This document shows positions 44,165 through 52,697 of a stretch of 64,000 bases of DNA, piece after piece (the stretch's first letter is position 1; each line of letters begins with the position of its first letter). The translations under genes and the position numbers were made by a program. The stretch covers positions 62,001 to 126,000 of the forward strand of contig CAWAMJ010000005.1 in assembly GCA_963783085.1 (NCBI GenBank), given 5' to 3'. Source of the stretch: CAVYUC01 sp963783085 (GTDB lineage Bacteria > Bacteroidota > Bacteroidia > Bacteroidales > Prolixibacteraceae). A model generated the notes under the pieces. That model did not search any database, was not told the DNA's origin, and saw only the letters and a program-made list of their open reading frames with translations.

Positions 44165-45292
44165 TCAAGCAGGGATTTCAACGTAAAAAGTAGTGCCTTT
44201 TTCCCTCGTCGATTCGAACCACACATTTCCTTTGAGGTATTTTTCACCAAAGAGTTTCATGCTGTAAGTTCCTATACCGCGACCAGAACCTTTGGTTGAA
44301 AACGATCGTTTAAAAAGCTGGAGCTGATTTTTCCGTTCGATGAACGAACTGTTGTGAACCGAGAAGCGGGCGCGGTTATTGAATTTTATACAATTCAGGG
44401 TTATGCTTTGGCCCGGCGCCGAAGCTTCGAGCGCATTTTTTAACATGTTGCCCAAAACTCGTTTAAGCAGCACAACATCAGTTTTTAATATAAAATTTTG
44501 AGCTTGTGGATCAATTTCAACGTTCTCGTTTTCAGCTATTTCAAGGCGGGAGTATAATTCAGCTATTTGTTTTAGTATTTCCAGGGATCCTGCTATTTTG
44601 AAATTCAGATGGTAATCATTTCGTTCAGCTTGTGTTAACTGGTGTTGCGCTTCAATATCATCGATCAGGGATTCGGTTGAACGGTTTATCATTTGGACAA
44701 TATCATTAACATCGTTCGGGCTGCTGGTATTTTGCAGGATATTCGAAAGGCCAAGTATGCCTCCGGCGGTGTTCAGCACATCATGAAAAAATACCCGTTC
44801 GAGTGTTTGTCTCCTTTTTTCGTGACTGATATCGTTAATGGCGAAAATCGTAAACATTTCATCTTCGTGGTAGTAAGGAGTGGCTTTTACCCGAAAATCG
44901 AGCGCATCGTTTTCAAAAGTAATTATGCGGCACTCATTTATCGATTTTTCTCCGGTATGCGATTCGAGTATAGCATTTAATGAGCCGCATGTACGACAAA
45001 ATTCAGAATTGCCACAATCTCCCGTTAATACAGAATTCATACATGCGATAGCTTCCCCTGTCCGTTTACCTACAACAGCGGCATGCTCAAGGATTCCAAG
45101 GAGATCCAAAAACATTTGGTTGGCGTAAACTATCTGGCGTTGCTTGTTTAGTATCACCAACATTTGGGAAACAGCCTCGGCGGTGCTCTTAAATATTTTG
45201 TTGTTGTTAAAAAGCGCTGACTGGCGTTCCAGATCTTTTTGGCTGGCGCGTTCAACCGGAGGTTTTTTGGTTTTTGATTGCTTCTCAGGCAT
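44165..45292 (-). CDS. Cysteine-cluster PAS sensor histidine kinase
   Basis: A 375-residue soluble kinase. The PAS domain (about 30-155) contains C84-x8-C93-x5-C99-x2-C102 (C-M-N ... G-D-C-G-N ... F-C-R-T-C-G), a spacing that could bind an iron-sulfur cluster, zinc or haem; a fifth cysteine is at 121. The phospho-acceptor is H170 in RVFFHDVLNTAGG, and the HATPase domain (about 260-375) shows NMLKNALEAS and GSGRGIGTYSMKLF. No partner regulator is adjacent. Confidence 0.85.
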   Translation of the reverse strand: MPEKQSKTKKPPVERASQKDLERQSALFNNNKIFKSTAEAVSQMLVILNKQRQIVYANQMFLDLLGILEHAAVVGKRTGEAIACMNSVLTGDCGNSEFCRTCGSLNAILESHTGEKSINECRIITFENDALDFRVKATPYYHEDEMFTIFAINDISHEKRRQTLERVFFHDVLNTAGGILGLSNILQNTSSPNDVNDIVQMINRSTESLIDDIEAQHQLTQAERNDYHLNFKIAGSLEILKQIAELYSRLEIAENENVEIDPQAQNFILKTDVVLLKRVLGNMLKNALEASAPGQSITLNCIKFNNRARFSVHNSSFIERKNQLQLFKRSFSTKGSGRGIGTYSMKLFGEKYLKGNVWFESTREKGTTFYVEIPA

Positions 45293-45631
45293 CCGTAAAA
45301 GTTAATTTGACCGGAAATATAACACTTCCTTTTTTAACTTTTATAAAATACATAAAAATCTTTTATTGCTTTAACATTCGCAATGGCTTAATGACGCCAA
45401 AACTAAAAAAAGTTGCTGTTTTAAGTTTACCGAAGGTTACTCGAATCCCAGGCATTCCGCCGGTTTTTCGGCAAAAGGTCGGGATAAACCGTAGTACGAA
45501 AGCACCTTGGTTTCAACTTAAAATTCCCTACTGTTGAAAACCAATGCTTTTATTCACACTTCCGGTCAGGCTGAAACAGGTGTTTACGGTTTTTTCGGAA
45601 CAATTAATGATTTGCTGTCATATTTTGTTGA
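45293..45631. other. Intergenic region without a supported gene
   Basis: About 340 bases between divergent/convergent genes. No RNA gene, repeat or conserved ORF could be supported; short frames here have no protein-like composition. Confidence 0.4.
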
Positions 45632-46471
45632 TCAGGCATTTTCAAGCGCGGAAATATCAAACTTTTTCATTTTCATAAATGCCTGCACAACCCGTTCCGA
45701 ACGTGCGGGATTGTTCATCAGTTTTTCTAAAATGGTGGGGATTATTTGCCATGAAATGCCAAATTGATCTTTCAGCCAGCCGCATTGTTCGGCTTCCGGA
45801 ACTGCTGAAAGTTTATCCCAGAAATAATCAATTTCTTCCTGCGTGTCGCATTCAACCACAAACGAGATACCTTCATTAAAACTGAAATTATGGGAGAGCG
45901 AACTGTCCATTGCCATAAAAACCTGATTATTGATTTTAAACCGGGCATGTTTAATATTCTCTTCGGAATCCGGATCTTCGGCTGAGTACCGCATGATTCC
46001 GTCCACCGAAGAATTTGCAAAAACCGATGTGTAAAATTTGATGGCTTTCCCGGCGTTCCCGGCCTGCTCTCCGGTAAACATTAGAGACGGCGTGAATTTT
46101 TGTCCCACATCTTCAATCTTCCCAAGCGATAATTGCCAGCTAACCCCGTATTTATCCTGCAGCCAGCCATATTTTTCACTCCAGTCGTATTTTTGATACT
46201 CCATTAGTACAAAGCCACCTTCCAGTAATTTATCCCAGGCACTATCAATTTCATTTTCAGATTCATAAATTACATAAAATGAAACAGAAGGATTTATCGA
46301 AAACTGTGGCCCACCATTCAGGCACATAATCCGCTGGCCGGAAACTTCAAAATTGACGACCAGTGGATTTTCAGAGGTAATTTTAGAATCATTAAAAACA
46401 GAGCAGTAAAATTCTGCTGCTTCTTTGGCTTTTCCGTCAAACCAAAGACAGGGATATATTTGCTTTTTCAT
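45632..46471 (-). CDS. Two-domain VOC (glyoxalase-fold) protein, PhnB-like
   Basis: A 279-residue fusion of two related VOC domains: the first opens with QIYPCLWFDGKAKEAAEFYCSVF, the second with KFTPSLMFTGEQAGNAGKAIKFYTSVFANS. Both carry the C-terminal GWLQDKYGVSWQLS / GWLKDQFGISWQIIP motif of the PhnB/3-demethylubiquinone methyltransferase-like family. Metal ligands of classical glyoxalases are not obvious. It precedes a single-domain relative and a divergent regulator. Confidence 0.87.
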   Translation of the reverse strand: MKKQIYPCLWFDGKAKEAAEFYCSVFNDSKITSENPLVVNFEVSGQRIMCLNGGPQFSINPSVSFYVIYESENEIDSAWDKLLEGGFVLMEYQKYDWSEKYGWLQDKYGVSWQLSLGKIEDVGQKFTPSLMFTGEQAGNAGKAIKFYTSVFANSSVDGIMRYSAEDPDSEENIKHARFKINNQVFMAMDSSLSHNFSFNEGISFVVECDTQEEIDYFWDKLSAVPEAEQCGWLKDQFGISWQIIPTILEKLMNNPARSERVVQAFMKMKKFDISALENA

Positions 46472-46536
46472 GGTAATTTTTTAACTATTCAACTTCGTGT
46501 CTGTATCGTAATTTCAAGTCAGTTTGAATTCATAGT

Positions 46537-46977
46537 TCATTTTTTTTCAGCGCAGTTAAACATCCACTGCACGCCAAATTTGTCCCTTAAACTACCAAAA
46601 TAATCGCCCCAGAACATATCCTGCAGTTCCTGTTCAACTTTCCCGCCTTCTGAAAGTGCCCCGAACAATTTTTGCGTTTCCGCACGTGTGTCAGGTTGAA
46701 GACTAATATACACGTTGTTGCCCATGTTCACGTTAAATCCCATTTGGCCGGGTGCGTCGGAACCCATCAGCATAAATCCGCCCAAAAGCGGCAATCCCAC
46801 ATGCATCACCATGTTTTCCACTCCGTTGGGCATAGGTGGCATATCGCCGGAAGGAGGAACATCTTTAAACCGCATGATTCCTTCGCCATAAAATTCTGTT
46901 CCAAAAACAGATTTGTAAAAATTGAAAGCTTCCTCTGTGTTTCCCGGGAAATTGAGATAAATGTTTACTGTTGCCAT
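46537..46977 (-). CDS. Single-domain VOC protein, PhnB-like
   Basis: A 146-residue PhnB-type VOC protein: NIYLNFPGNTEEAFNFYKSVFGTEF, then MVMHVGLPLLGGFMLMGSD and FWGDYFGSLRDKFGVQWMFN at the end. Same direction and family as the upstream two-domain gene. The set suggests catabolism or detoxification of a small electrophile, with no evidence for a specific substrate. Confidence 0.88.
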   Translation of the reverse strand: MATVNIYLNFPGNTEEAFNFYKSVFGTEFYGEGIMRFKDVPPSGDMPPMPNGVENMVMHVGLPLLGGFMLMGSDAPGQMGFNVNMGNNVYISLQPDTRAETQKLFGALSEGGKVEQELQDMFWGDYFGSLRDKFGVQWMFNCAEKK

Positions 46978-47020
46978 AATGTTAAAAATTTAAATTGTTA
47001 TTATTGAATTTGTTCCAATA

Positions 47021-47150
47021 AGTCTGAGTTCATTGATTTTCAACTTCTTTACCCCTGACCCCTCGTAAAGGGGAACTTGCTGAAAATCAATGAACTCTTC
47101 AAAGTCCCCTTTAGGGGATTTAGGGGTTTTTGACTTTTCGAAGCGGATTC
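47021..47150 (-). mobile_element. MITE-like element, copy B (truncated, reversed)
   Basis: The complement matches copy A (29895-30036) over about 125 bases with few differences, including the CCCCTAAATCCCCT core and the GTTCATTGATTTTCA inverted repeat. The end nearest 47021 lacks the outer terminal repeat. It lies between the VOC and AHSA1 genes, in a non-coding gap. Confidence 0.72.
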
Positions 47151-47151
47151 A

Positions 47152-48033
47152 TTAATATTGTTCGCAAATTGTTTTTAGCCTGTTTAAAGCTTTTGGGAAG
47201 GTTTCGTTTAAATACTGTTTAAATTTTGAGTTTGAATCCACTTCTATTGTTAACAGCGTATTTCCGTCCTGTTGTTCAAAAATATAATTCTCGTGTGCCC
47301 CGGCCCATTCATTTTTTTCAGGACCGTCTTTAATTTCCTCTCCGGCACGAATAATTCCCTTATGAAGGAGACTTACAAATTGATTAGGTTTGTTTTCTTC
47401 AACTGTACTTATCATGCCCATGGTTTTTCCGTCTGCATCGATACCAATAAAACGAATCTCCTTTCCTTTTTCCCATGAACCCTGGAAACCGGAAGTTGGG
47501 CTAAATACAGAAGTCCAGTCACTGTAAAACTTTTTATCCAGCATAATTGAATATACTTTTTCCGGGCTGGCTTCTATAAGAATTTCAAAATGCAATGTTT
47601 CAAAGTTGTCCAATGCTTCCACGTGCTTTTTAAAGTTATTCAGAATAGCCTGCCAGCCGTTTTTTTGCAGGTCAACCGGATTTTGCATTTCCGCTTCAAA
47701 AATTTCGGTAACGCGGGTTTGGTTTCCGGCGGTTTCAAAAGTAATTTTCACTTTCCGGCCATCGTCGATTGTTTCTTCAATAAATTTATTTGGCTGTACA
47801 TGAGTGTATTCGCCGCTAAAATCAAACCCTACACTTCCGTCTTTGGCTTCCATTCGCCAGTTAAATTTTCCACCGTCGCGAACGTCGTTTTCTGCTTTCG
47901 GACAATGCCAGTCATCCGAGGCAAAGTTCCAGTGAATGATATGGTTCGGATTTGTCCAGGAATTCCAGACTTTTTCAACCGGTGCTTCAATGCTGGTTTC
48001 AACGGTAATTAAAGTGTTTTCTGCTGTTTTCAT
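47152..48033 (-). CDS. Tandem SRPBCC/AHSA1-domain protein
   Basis: A 293-residue protein made of two AHSA1-like START-fold domains: VETSIEAPVEKVWNSWTNPNHIIHWNFASDDWHCP (residues 10-45) and FEILIEASPEKVYSIMLDKKFYSDWTSVF (about 148-178), each ending in a long helix (NGWQAILNNFKKHVEAL; LNETFPKALNRLKTI). Such domains bind hydrophobic ligands. It is divergent from the GlxA-type regulator and near two VOC genes, which together look like a small regulated set. Confidence 0.87.
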   Translation of the reverse strand: MKTAENTLITVETSIEAPVEKVWNSWTNPNHIIHWNFASDDWHCPKAENDVRDGGKFNWRMEAKDGSVGFDFSGEYTHVQPNKFIEETIDDGRKVKITFETAGNQTRVTEIFEAEMQNPVDLQKNGWQAILNNFKKHVEALDNFETLHFEILIEASPEKVYSIMLDKKFYSDWTSVFSPTSGFQGSWEKGKEIRFIGIDADGKTMGMISTVEENKPNQFVSLLHKGIIRAGEEIKDGPEKNEWAGAHENYIFEQQDGNTLLTIEVDSNSKFKQYLNETFPKALNRLKTICEQY

Positions 48034-48167
48034 TGTTAAACTTTTTTATTGTTTTTATCGTTTCTCTTTTCAATACAATAAATTTACAGTGAACCAACAA
48101 AATCGATAATGTGTAAATCCGACAAATTTCAGGTAAATTACGACAAATTTGTCTTTAATTATTTGTA

Positions 48168-49145
48168 ATGAAAAAGATTTCAATTCTCGTGACAAAATAT
48201 TCAGTTGTTCAGTCCATTGCCGATCCTCAATATTGTTTCGAAACCGTGAACCATTTTTTAAACATGAAAGGCCAGCCATCAATGTTCGACGTTCAACTGG
48301 TTGGGGCGGAGAGGAATGTGAAATTATATAATGCCCACTACACCGTTCAAGCTGATAAATTAATTGGTGAAGCTGAAAAGCCGGATTTGATAATTATTCC
48401 GGCGCTGTTTGGAAATATGAACGAAGCTCTGGAATCGAATAAAAAATTGATTCCCTGGATTGTGGAACAATACCGTTCAGGAACAGAGATTGCCTCGTTA
48501 TGTGTGGGCGCATTTTTACTTGCTTCCACCGGCTTGTTAAACGGGAAAAAATGTTCCACGCACTGGGGTTTTATGGATGATTTTAACGAAATGTTTCCCG
48601 ACGTAGATGTGCAGCACGGAAGCATTGTTACCGAAGAAAATGGTATTTATTCCAGCGGCGGGGCAAATTCATACTGGAACCTTTTGTTGTACCTGGTTGA
48701 AAAATTTACCAACCGCGAAACAGCTGTTTTAACATCGAAATATTTTGCCATTGATATCGGACGAAACAGCCAGTCGTTTTTTGCATTGTTTAAAGGACAA
48801 AAACAACACAGTGACGCAGAAATAAAAAAGGCACAGGAATTTATCGAAAAAAATATCGATGAAAAATTTACGGTGGAAGAATTGGCAGAAAAAATAGCTT
48901 TGGGGCGCCGTAGTTTTGAACGAAGATTTAAAAAAGCTACCAATAACTCGGTGCTGGAATATATTCAGCGGGTAAAAATTGAAGCAGCCAAACGCAACAT
49001 CGAAACCAGCCGCAAAAACATCACAGAAGTAATGTTCGAAGTTGGCTACACCGATACAAAGGCGTTTCGAAACACGTTCAAAAAAGTTACCGGACTCACA
49101 CCACTGGAATACCGGAAACGCTACAACAAAGTTTCTGTGATTTGA
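48168..49145 (+). CDS. GlxA-type transcriptional regulator (DJ-1/PfpI + AraC HTH)
   Basis: A 325-residue regulator. Residues about 1-190 form a DJ-1/PfpI-like amidotransferase fold (LIIIPALFGNMNEAL, IASLCVGAFLLASTGLLNGKKCSTHW). Residues about 215-320 hold the two helix-turn-helix units of AraC/XylS (EELAEKIALGRRSFERRFKKAT, ITEVMFEVGYTDTKAFRNTFKKVTGLTPLEYRK). It is transcribed away from the AHSA1/VOC genes and is their likely local regulator, though direct targets are unknown. Confidence 0.9.
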   Translation: MKKISILVTKYSVVQSIADPQYCFETVNHFLNMKGQPSMFDVQLVGAERNVKLYNAHYTVQADKLIGEAEKPDLIIIPALFGNMNEALESNKKLIPWIVEQYRSGTEIASLCVGAFLLASTGLLNGKKCSTHWGFMDDFNEMFPDVDVQHGSIVTEENGIYSSGGANSYWNLLLYLVEKFTNRETAVLTSKYFAIDIGRNSQSFFALFKGQKQHSDAEIKKAQEFIEKNIDEKFTVEELAEKIALGRRSFERRFKKATNNSVLEYIQRVKIEAAKRNIETSRKNITEVMFEVGYTDTKAFRNTFKKVTGLTPLEYRKRYNKVSVI

Positions 49146-49371
49146 AAAAAAACTAATATTTTGATGGTTTCAACAGGTTTTACCAATGAAATTTTTGTCC
49201 CACATATCGGTTTTTTGTTTTAGTTGAATACGTTAAATGGTTACCGGAAGCAAAGACTTGTCAGCGTTCGCAGAACCTGACAACGTCAATCGGGTATGAA
49301 GAATAACACCCACTAACTAAACACCATAGATTTACAAATAATGAATTTAGAATTTAGTAAACAATCATAAA
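49146..49371. other. Intergenic region after the GlxA-type regulator
   Basis: About 225 bases without a gene between the regulator and the strong terminator. With the following hairpin and tandem repeat, the gene-free interval is 49146-49480. Nothing else is seen. Confidence 0.4.
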
Positions 49372-49408
49372 AAAAATGCCACTCCCGTTGGTCGGAAATG
49401 GCATTTTT
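49372..49408. terminator. Strong bidirectional terminator
   Basis: AAAAATGCCA (49372-49381) pairs with TGGCATTTTT (49399-49408) around a 17-base loop, a perfect ten-base stem with T-runs on both strands. It lies between the convergent regulator and pntB genes. Confidence 0.75.
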
Positions 49409-49412
49409 CTCT

Positions 49413-49468
49413 GCTCTTCGCCCTTAGCTCTTCGCTCTTAGCTCTTAGCTCTTTGCCCTATGCTCAGG
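49413..49468. repeat. Seven-base imperfect tandem repeat
   Basis: Eight consecutive units of seven bases with consensus GCTCTTA (variants GCTCTTC, GCCCTTA, GCTCTTT, GCCCTAT, GCTCAGG). It sits between the terminator and the pntB stop. The period is not a multiple of codon length, and the repeat lies outside genes. Confidence 0.7.
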
Positions 49469-49480
49469 GCGCTCTGCCCG

Positions 49481-50902
49481 CTACATACTTTTAATTTCTG
49501 AAACTAATTTCTGTATCGAATTTTTCGCGTCGCCAAACAGCATGCGGGTTTTATCGTTGAAGAACAGGTAGTTTTCGATTCCTGCGTAACCTTTACCCAT
49601 TCCGCGTTTCATAATAATAATATTTTTTGCCTCGTAAGCTTTTATAATTGGCATTCCGTAAATCGGACTGCTCGGATCGTCGTTGGCTGCCGGGTTCACC
49701 ACGTCATTGGCGCCTACCACAATCGCTACATCCACGTTGGGCATATCCGGGTTAATATCGTCCATTTCAACCAGTTTTTCATACGGAACGTCAGCTTCAG
49801 CCAGCAACACGTTCATGTGGCCCGGCATACGGCCAGCCACCGGATGAATCGCATATCGCACTTCCACACCTTTTCCTTCCAGCAAATTATCGAGTTCGTG
49901 TGCAATATGCTGTGCCTGTGCAACTGCCAGTCCGTACCCGGGGATAATCACCACTTTTTGTGAATAGCTAAGCAACACTGCTGCATCGCTCACGGTAATT
50001 TCCTTGATGTTTCCCTGTTCGCGGTCGAGGGCTGCACCACCGCCGCCAAAGGCGCCAATAATTACGTTAATCAGCGAGCGGTTCATCGCACGGCACATCT
50101 GAATGGTTAGAATTGTACCGGCAGCGCCAACCAAAATACCACCCAGGATCATCGCTTCGTTCTGGTAAATAAAACCGGCCATGGCTGCAGCAATACCTGT
50201 CAATGAGTTCAAAAGCGAAATTACCACCGGCATATCGGCGCCGCCAATCGGCATTACAAAACTTACACCGTAAACCAAACTCAAAACAAGCAATCCGTAC
50301 ACAAGGTAGGTACTGGTGGTTTCATCAAATCCGCCAACAAGCACCAGCACGATAACGGCAACAATTACCGCCATGAAAAAGAGGTTCAGGTAGGTCATGA
50401 ATTTGGCAAAAATATCGCCCACTTTTCCGTCGAGTTTACCGTAGGCAATCATACTGCCGCTGAATGCGATACTACCTACAACCAATCCCAAAAGTCCTAC
50501 CAGTACAGCGTGATTGGGATTTCTAATGTATTCGATTAAAGCAACGGCTGCCGAAGCCGCACCACCAGTCGCATTAAAGAACGATACCATTTGCGGCATC
50601 GCAGTCATTTTTACTTTGCGTGCCATGATGGTTCCAACAATGCTTCCTGCAATAATTATCAGTACCACAGCAGCAGCATTAACAAGGGAAATCCCTTCAC
50701 CATCGATGTTTTTATTCAAAATCAGCGTTGTAATCATTGGCAGGATCATACCCGACGCTGCCCAAAGATTTCCTTTTCTGGCTGTTTCGGGATGGCTCTG
50801 AAGTTTGAGCCCGATTACAAACATAATAGCGGCAAGAAGATAACTGTATTCCAGGATAAGTTGCGCCGGGGGTAGTGTATTCAATAAAATTATACTGTTC
50901 AT
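49481..50902 (-). CDS. pntB: NAD(P) transhydrogenase subunit beta
   Basis: A 473-residue membrane protein: nine or so helices (residues 15-270), then the NADP(H)-binding domain dIII with GYGLAVAQAQ, GHMNVLLAEADVPYE, GANDVVNPAA and the conserved KRGMGKGYAGIENYLF end. With the alpha subunits it couples hydride transfer from NADH to NADP+ to proton flow. It is the last gene of the pnt operon; its ATG follows the pntAB reading frame (once corrected) by two bases. Confidence 0.94.
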   Translation of the reverse strand: MNSIILLNTLPPAQLILEYSYLLAAIMFVIGLKLQSHPETARKGNLWAASGMILPMITTLILNKNIDGEGISLVNAAAVVLIIIAGSIVGTIMARKVKMTAMPQMVSFFNATGGAASAAVALIEYIRNPNHAVLVGLLGLVVGSIAFSGSMIAYGKLDGKVGDIFAKFMTYLNLFFMAVIVAVIVLVLVGGFDETTSTYLVYGLLVLSLVYGVSFVMPIGGADMPVVISLLNSLTGIAAAMAGFIYQNEAMILGGILVGAAGTILTIQMCRAMNRSLINVIIGAFGGGGAALDREQGNIKEITVSDAAVLLSYSQKVVIIPGYGLAVAQAQHIAHELDNLLEGKGVEVRYAIHPVAGRMPGHMNVLLAEADVPYEKLVEMDDINPDMPNVDVAIVVGANDVVNPAANDDPSSPIYGMPIIKAYEAKNIIIMKRGMGKGYAGIENYLFFNDKTRMLFGDAKNSIQKLVSEIKSM

Positions 50903-50904
50903 GG

Positions 50905-51211
50905 TTATTTTTTCTTCTTTTTAAACATTTCGAGCATCCGGTCGGTAACAACAAAACCTCCCGCCACGTTCAGCGTCGCCAAAAACAGGGCGAGGGAGCC
51001 CAAGTATCCATTCGAATGTGGTTGCAGCATGACCGACAAGTATGATGCCTCCGATAATAATTACCCCGCTGATTGCATTTGCTCCCGACATGAGGGGCGT
51101 GTGCAGCACCGACGGAACATTTGAAATAACCTCGAACCCAAGAAATACGGATAATACAATAATGAATATTGCATCTTTATTCGTGGTTAAAAAAGTTAAT
51201 ACGCTTTCCAT
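50905..51211 (-). CDS. pntAB: NAD(P) transhydrogenase alpha subunit, membrane part (frame-shifted)
   Basis: The small membrane subunit of the three-gene transhydrogenase form, about 100 residues with three helices: FIIVLSVFLGFEVISNVPSVLHTPLMSGANAISG. The uninterrupted frame (50921-51211) ends in an unrelated tail after VGHAATTFEWILG. Shifting one base at the GGG run near 50999 restores SLALFLATLNVAGGFVVTDRMLEMFKKKKK up to a stop at 50905, the family ending. I annotate the extended gene with one apparent base insertion. Confidence 0.85.
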
Positions 51212-51218
51212 ATTATAA

Positions 51219-52346
51219 TTATTTATTGATTACAGATTTTACACGTTCGTTGTAAACTTCACCCTTATTGGTAATACAGGTTCCTTTTACAATGTCATCC
51301 TCAAAGTTCAGGTTCAGAGCACCCTCTTCGCCGATGATCAGTTTCATAAAATTCAGTACGTTTTTACCGAACATGCGGCTGGCATCCATTGATTTTTGTG
51401 CCGGATAATTCGACTGCCCCACAATAGTAACTCCTGCATGGACAACCGTTTCATCGTTTTTGGTCAGTTCACAGTTTCCACCGCTTGATGCAGCCAAATC
51501 AATAATTACTGAACCCGGTTTCATCGTTTCCACGGTTTCTTTTGAAATCAGCAACGGCGCTTTTTTACCCGGGATTTGCGCGGTGCAAATAATTACATTC
51601 GCTTTTGCTGCCTGGGTATTGATGGCATCCTGCTGTTTCTTTTTGTATTCTTCGGTTTGTTCAACAGCATAACCGCCGGCAGCTATATCTTCGGTGGCGC
51701 CTTCCACTTCCACAAATTTCCCACCCAAACTTTTCACCTCTTCTTTTACAGCCGACCGTACATCGAATACCTGAACCTGTGCGCCAAGTTTGCGGGCAGT
51801 TGCAATGGCTTGTAACCCTGCGACTCCGGCGCCCAGAATCAATACATTTGCCGGCCGGATTGTACCAGCCGCTGTCATAAACATTGGGAAAAAAGTAGGC
51901 AGTTTCATTGCGGCTTCCAAAACCGCCATGTATCCTGAAACTGTTGCCATCGACGATAAAATATCCATCGCCTGTGCGCGGGTGGTTCTTGGAATCAGGT
52001 CCAGACTGAACGTAGTCACTCCTTTTTTCAGGAATGTTTCTACCAAACCGGTATCCCACAACGGGTTAAATGCGCTAATCCAAACCTGAGAATCCTTAAT
52101 TTTCCCGATATCTTCTTCGGCGGGTGGCTGAATTTGAAGGAGTACTTCTGCGTTATCAAAAATTTCTTGCCGCGAAACAATTCTTGCTCCTGCAGCTTCA
52201 TAATCGGCATTTGCTGCAAATGCAGAATCCCCGGCGCCTTGTTCAACCAAAACCTCTACTTTTAAATCCGTAAAAGTCTGTACAGTCTCCGGAAGCAAAG
52301 CCACACGGGTCTCATTTCCATGTTCTTTTAATAGCCCAAGAATCAT
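51219..52346 (-). CDS. pntA: NAD(P) transhydrogenase alpha subunit 1 (NAD-binding)
   Basis: The soluble NAD(H)-binding domain dI, 375 residues, homologous to alanine dehydrogenase: MILGLLKEHGNETRVALLPETV, the substrate-cleft part SKMATVSGYMAVLEAA, and the Rossmann motif VLILGAGVAGLQAIATARKLGAQVQVFDVR. The RQD-type loop IICTAQIPGKKAP is also seen. I chose the ATG at 52346 for the typical N-terminus; a longer frame from 52388 adds unconserved residues. First gene of the operon. Confidence 0.94.
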   Translation of the reverse strand: MILGLLKEHGNETRVALLPETVQTFTDLKVEVLVEQGAGDSAFAANADYEAAGARIVSRQEIFDNAEVLLQIQPPAEEDIGKIKDSQVWISAFNPLWDTGLVETFLKKGVTTFSLDLIPRTTRAQAMDILSSMATVSGYMAVLEAAMKLPTFFPMFMTAAGTIRPANVLILGAGVAGLQAIATARKLGAQVQVFDVRSAVKEEVKSLGGKFVEVEGATEDIAAGGYAVEQTEEYKKKQQDAINTQAAKANVIICTAQIPGKKAPLLISKETVETMKPGSVIIDLAASSGGNCELTKNDETVVHAGVTIVGQSNYPAQKSMDASRMFGKNVLNFMKLIIGEEGALNLNFEDDIVKGTCITNKGEVYNERVKSVINK

Positions 52347-52697
52347 AAATATTTGATTTTTTGTAAATTTTCGTGCAAAACTAATCATTTTAAATTACCG
52401 TTTGCGTTAACGGTAAGTTTTTTTGTGACATCAACCTTTCAAGTTATTAACAAATTGGGTTTAAATCTGTTGAACCGAAGTATCGTTATCCGCAAACATT
52501 TTTAGGAAGCTTGTTGAAACCGGTAAATTTTTTGTTGCGGCTGTTTATAAAGCACCTGGTTCAATGTATGTATTTACAAACATTTGCGAACGGATACCGG
52601 CTGGTTTCATCCAGTGCAAATAATGCCTTAATTACAGGTGCAAGCCATGGATTCTTTGCTGACGGTTCATCCGGACGAAAAAAGAAGCTTTGTGTTT
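52347..52697. other. Intergenic region containing the pnt promoter
   Basis: About 350 bases between the divergent pnt operon and the convergent end of pabC. Besides the -7 candidate at 52376-52383, I see no RNA gene or repeat; a short plus-strand frame near 52511 has no recognisable character. Confidence 0.45.
52376..52383 (-). promoter_or_regulatory. Candidate -7 box of the pnt operon
   Basis: The minus strand reads TAGTTTTG, matching TAnnTTTG, about 30 bases before the ATG at 52346. No -33 element at consensus distance was found. Confidence 0.35.

Noticed and set aside
45274..45767. Plus-strand ORFs in the gap before and over the VOC gene
   Set aside because: They have no conserved pattern and partly mirror the VOC gene on the other strand.
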